A DNA stretch of 64,000 nt from Rhodococcus spelaei (GTDB lineage: Bacteria > Actinomycetota > Actinomycetes > Mycobacteriales > Mycobacteriaceae): contig NZ_VIGH01000009.1 of NCBI RefSeq assembly GCF_006704125.1, positions 1 through 64,000 of the forward strand. The letters run 5' to 3'. The position numbers and the translations under genes are program-made. Positions within the stretch are counted from its first letter, which is position 1; the number at the start of each line of letters is the position of its first letter. This document shows, in pieces, positions 62,008-64,000 of the stretch. The notes beneath the pieces were generated by a model, which was not told where the DNA came from, searched no databases, and saw only the letters and a program-made list of their open reading frames with translations.

Positions 62008-63096
62008 TCAGTCGCTGCCGACGACGCGGACGCGGGCCCAGGAGTTGTTCACGTAGCCCTTGGGATTCCACAACAGCCGGGCAGACTCGGGTTGGCACGC
62101 GGCGGCGGTGTCCCACGCCCGAGCCGTGATCACGGTCGGACCGGCGGGCACTTCGAGCGTGGTCCGCCAGAGCCGCCACGCCCACGGCCCGGACGGTTCG
62201 TCGAGGTCGGCCTGGACCCAGCTTCTGCCGGAGTCGAGCGACACGTCCACCCGGGCGACGCCACGGTCGCCGGCGAACGCGTAACCGGTGACCTCCGTCG
62301 CGCCGACCGGAAGGGTTTGCCCCTCGACCGGTCGCAGGATGTCGGCGTTGACCGCGACCACCCCGAGCGACAGACCGTCGTAGGGGCCGGCCGTCGCGGG
62401 GTCGGAATCGGCGGCGTGCAGTCGGTACGCGGTGGCCTGGAAGTAGTTGTTCGACGGATGTCGCTGGGCGCTCACCCGCTGCACCCACTTGACGCTGCGC
62501 GCGCCGATGTAGCCGGGCACCACCACGCGGACCGGCGCGCCGTGTGCGGCCGGCAGTGGCTCACCGTTCATGCCCCAAGCCAGCAGCACCTCGCCCGCGA
62601 GGGCCTTGGTGACGGGGATGGACGCTCCGTACGGTTGGGACGGTTCGGCCAGCGTCGAGATGTCGGGCGCGGCGAACGCGACGTGCTCGGCGGCCGCCCC
62701 GAGCCCGGCCGCGGCGAGGACGTCGGCGAGGCGGACGCCGGTCCACTCCGCGGTGGAGATAGCTCCCGAGCCCCACGGCGCCTCGCCGGGGATGTCGCGG
62801 ACCTCCATCAGTCCCGCCCGGCGATTTCCGGCGCACTGCAGCGTCGCCGTCAGCACCCGCGGCTCGAACCGCGACTGCAACTCCGCCAGGGACAGCGACA
62901 GTGCATGGTCGACCTCGCCGTCGACGCGCAGCCGCCACGTGTGGGGGTCGAGTTGGGGGATCGGTCCGTGATTGCGACTGTAGAAGGTGTCCAGTGCGGT
63001 CACTGCCCGGTCGGCGAGCGCGTCAGGCGGCGGTTCGGCGTTGTACGGCTCCGTCTGGTGCACGATCATGCCCTCGCGTTTGCCCCATCGGCTCAT
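62008..63096 (-). CDS. Sulfite-oxidase-type molybdopterin oxidoreductase
   Basis: A 362-residue molybdoenzyme. The molybdenum-binding domain carries Cys88 in LQCAGNRR, which ligates Mo, and the pterin-binding VVVPGYIGARSVKWV. The C-terminal dimerisation (Mo-co_dimer) domain has GYAFAGDRGVARVDVSLD and WRTTLEVPAG. No haem domain and no Tat signal are seen, so it is cytosolic or exported by an unseen route. The ATG at 63096 (MSRWGKREG) was chosen over upstream in-frame codons. Sulfite is likely but not proven as the substrate. Confidence 0.88.
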   Translation of the reverse strand: MSRWGKREGMIVHQTEPYNAEPPPDALADRAVTALDTFYSRNHGPIPQLDPHTWRLRVDGEVDHALSLSLAELQSRFEPRVLTATLQCAGNRRAGLMEVRDIPGEAPWGSGAISTAEWTGVRLADVLAAAGLGAAAEHVAFAAPDISTLAEPSQPYGASIPVTKALAGEVLLAWGMNGEPLPAAHGAPVRVVVPGYIGARSVKWVQRVSAQRHPSNNYFQATAYRLHAADSDPATAGPYDGLSLGVVAVNADILRPVEGQTLPVGATEVTGYAFAGDRGVARVDVSLDSGRSWVQADLDEPSGPWAWRLWRTTLEVPAGPTVITARAWDTAAACQPESARLLWNPKGYVNNSWARVRVVGSD

Positions 63097-63148
63097 CGCG
63101 AATCCTCTCGCCGCTGTCAGCGTCCGTCTGGTCAGTGTCCCCGCGCTG

Positions 63149-64000
63149 TCAGTGCCCGATGCCGACCTTCTCGTACACCTTCCGCATCCAGGCCGGTGCC
63201 CACCAGTTGGCCTCACCCATCAGTTTGACCAGTGAGGGCACCAGCAGCATCCGCACCACGGTGGCATCGATGACCAGTGCCAGGATCATCCCGACGCCGA
63301 GGAACCGCATGATCGACAGGCCGGACAGGGTGAAGGCGCCGGTCACGACGATCAGCAGGGCCGCCGCCGTCGTCACGATCCGGCCGGTGCGGGCGGTACC
63401 GATCCGCACGGCCTCCTCGGTGCTCGCTCCGTTCGCCCGCGCCTCGACCATCCGGGACATCAGGAACACCTCGTAGTCGGTGGACAGTCCGAACACCACC
63501 GCGAGGATCAGCACCACGAACGTCGGTTCCAGTGGGTTGGGTGTGACACCGAGCAGGCTCGCACCGTGACCGTCCTGGAAGACCCAGGTGAGCACGCCGA
63601 AGGTCGCGGCCAGACTCAGCCCGGCCATCGCGACCGCCTTGACCGGCAGCACCACCGAGCCGAACGCCAGGAACAGCAGCACCAGGGTCGAGCCGACCAT
63701 GATCGCGATCATCCACGGCAGGTGCGCGACGATCGAGGAGTTGGTGTCCTCGGTCAGTGCCACCCCGCCGCCGACCATCAGGTCGGTGCCGGCCGGCGGC
63801 TCGATCGCGCGCAGCGCGCGCACCGTGTCGGCCGGGTTCGAACCCTCGGCGTAGCTCGCGTTCAACACCGAGAAGTCGTCGGTCGACGCGACCAGTCGCA
63901 CCTGCGCGACACCCTCGACAGCCCGCGCCTGCGCGGAGAACTCGCCGAGTTGCGCGGTGCTCGGCGGTGCGCCGTTCTCGCCGCGCAGCATCAGGCTGGC
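63149..64000 (-). CDS. MmpL/RND-family transporter, C-terminal part (5' end outside the window)
   Basis: The last ~283 residues of an MMPL-family exporter; the reading frame stays open to the window edge. Five or six transmembrane helices are visible (WMIAIMVGSTLVLLFLAFGS, FVVLILAVVFGLSTDYEVFL, IVTTAAALLIVVTGAFTL and so on). The signature GLSTDYEVFLMSRM, with its proton-relay Asp-Tyr pair, is present. It exports lipids or drugs across the inner membrane. The N-terminal half should lie beyond position 64000. Confidence 0.9.
   Translation of the reverse strand, partial: ASLMLRGENGAPPSTAQLGEFSAQARAVEGVAQVRLVASTDDFSVLNASYAEGSNPADTVRALRAIEPPAGTDLMVGGGVALTEDTNSSIVAHLPWMIAIMVGSTLVLLFLAFGSVVLPVKAVAMAGLSLAATFGVLTWVFQDGHGASLLGVTPNPLEPTFVVLILAVVFGLSTDYEVFLMSRMVEARANGASTEEAVRIGTARTGRIVTTAAALLIVVTGAFTLSGLSIMRFLGVGMILALVIDATVVRMLLVPSLVKLMGEANWWAPAWMRKVYEKVGIGH

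Overview
The window is a high-GC, gene-dense chromosomal segment from a mycolic-acid actinobacterium (order Mycobacteriales). It looks most like Nocardiaceae (Rhodococcus/Nocardia-type), although the genus cannot be fixed from the sequence alone. The gene order rplM-rpsI-glmM ... glmS ... nnr-alr-tsaE-tsaB-rimI-tsaD-groES-groEL1-whiB3 ... sigD-rsdA ... guaB2-guaB3-choD-like ... guaA ... imuA'-imuB ... acrA1-like follows the Rv3443c to Rv3391 stretch of Mycobacterium tuberculosis (recalled synteny, not a computed alignment). Starts are often GTG, and many neighbours overlap by GTGA or ATGA, so translational coupling is common. No insertion sequence, prophage, CRISPR array or tRNA was seen.

Layout. 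1-160: the 3' part of a 5S rRNA gene and its terminator, the end of an rrn operon. 0.2-2.4 kb: a coupled ddaH/arginine-dihydrolase-like and rocD pair for arginine or ornithine use. 2.5-5 kb: ribosomal proteins L13 and S9, then GlmM. 5.1-7.4 kb: small helical proteins with type VII secretion features (WxG and YxxxD/E) around a tiny PspC-domain protein. 7.3-9.3 kb: two divergent alpha/beta hydrolases. 9.4-18.8 kb: GlmS, a cupredoxin lipoprotein, the NAD(P)HX repair enzyme, Alr, the TsaE/TsaB/RimI/TsaD operon and a K+ channel. 18.8-21 kb: an NsrR-like regulator with its own palindrome, and a Tat-exported metallophosphoesterase. 21.1-23.4 kb: CIRCE-controlled groES-groEL1.

23.4-27 kb is the most accessory-looking part. 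On the minus strand lie a 22-residue Cys/Met-rich micropeptide, a CmtR-like repressor and a P1B metal ATPase. A MerR-family sensor diverges from them across a MerR-type operator. The remains of an arsenic operon (an Acr3 C-terminus and a gutted arsC) follow.

27-32.5 kb is a sigma-factor block: SigK with RskA, WhiB3, an Rv3415c-like protein, SigD with RsdA, and a DUF5319 protein. 32.7-40 kb holds purine synthesis (two IMPDH-family proteins and GuaA) with a GMC oxidoreductase and a secreted protease in between. 40-44.1 kb encodes surface proteins: a GT39 glycosyltransferase, an Asn-rich secreted repeat protein and a membrane esterase. 44.2-50.6 kb has a degenerate SigD paralogue, an aminoglycoside-kinase-like protein, a LiaF/LiaS/LiaR-like envelope-stress module and a Ser/Thr kinase. 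50.7-53.2 kb is the SOS mutasome pair imuA'-imuB under a LexA box. 53.3-55.5 kb is a CopB-type copper ATPase behind a CsoR-like operator. The rest holds a frameshifted hydrolase, an AraC regulator, small hypotheticals, a fatty acyl-CoA reductase, a sulfite-oxidase-type molybdoenzyme and the 5'-truncated end of an MmpL transporter.

Convergent pairs and operon ends are repeatedly marked by perfect hairpins with 12-20 bp stems, which serve as boundaries between transcription units.
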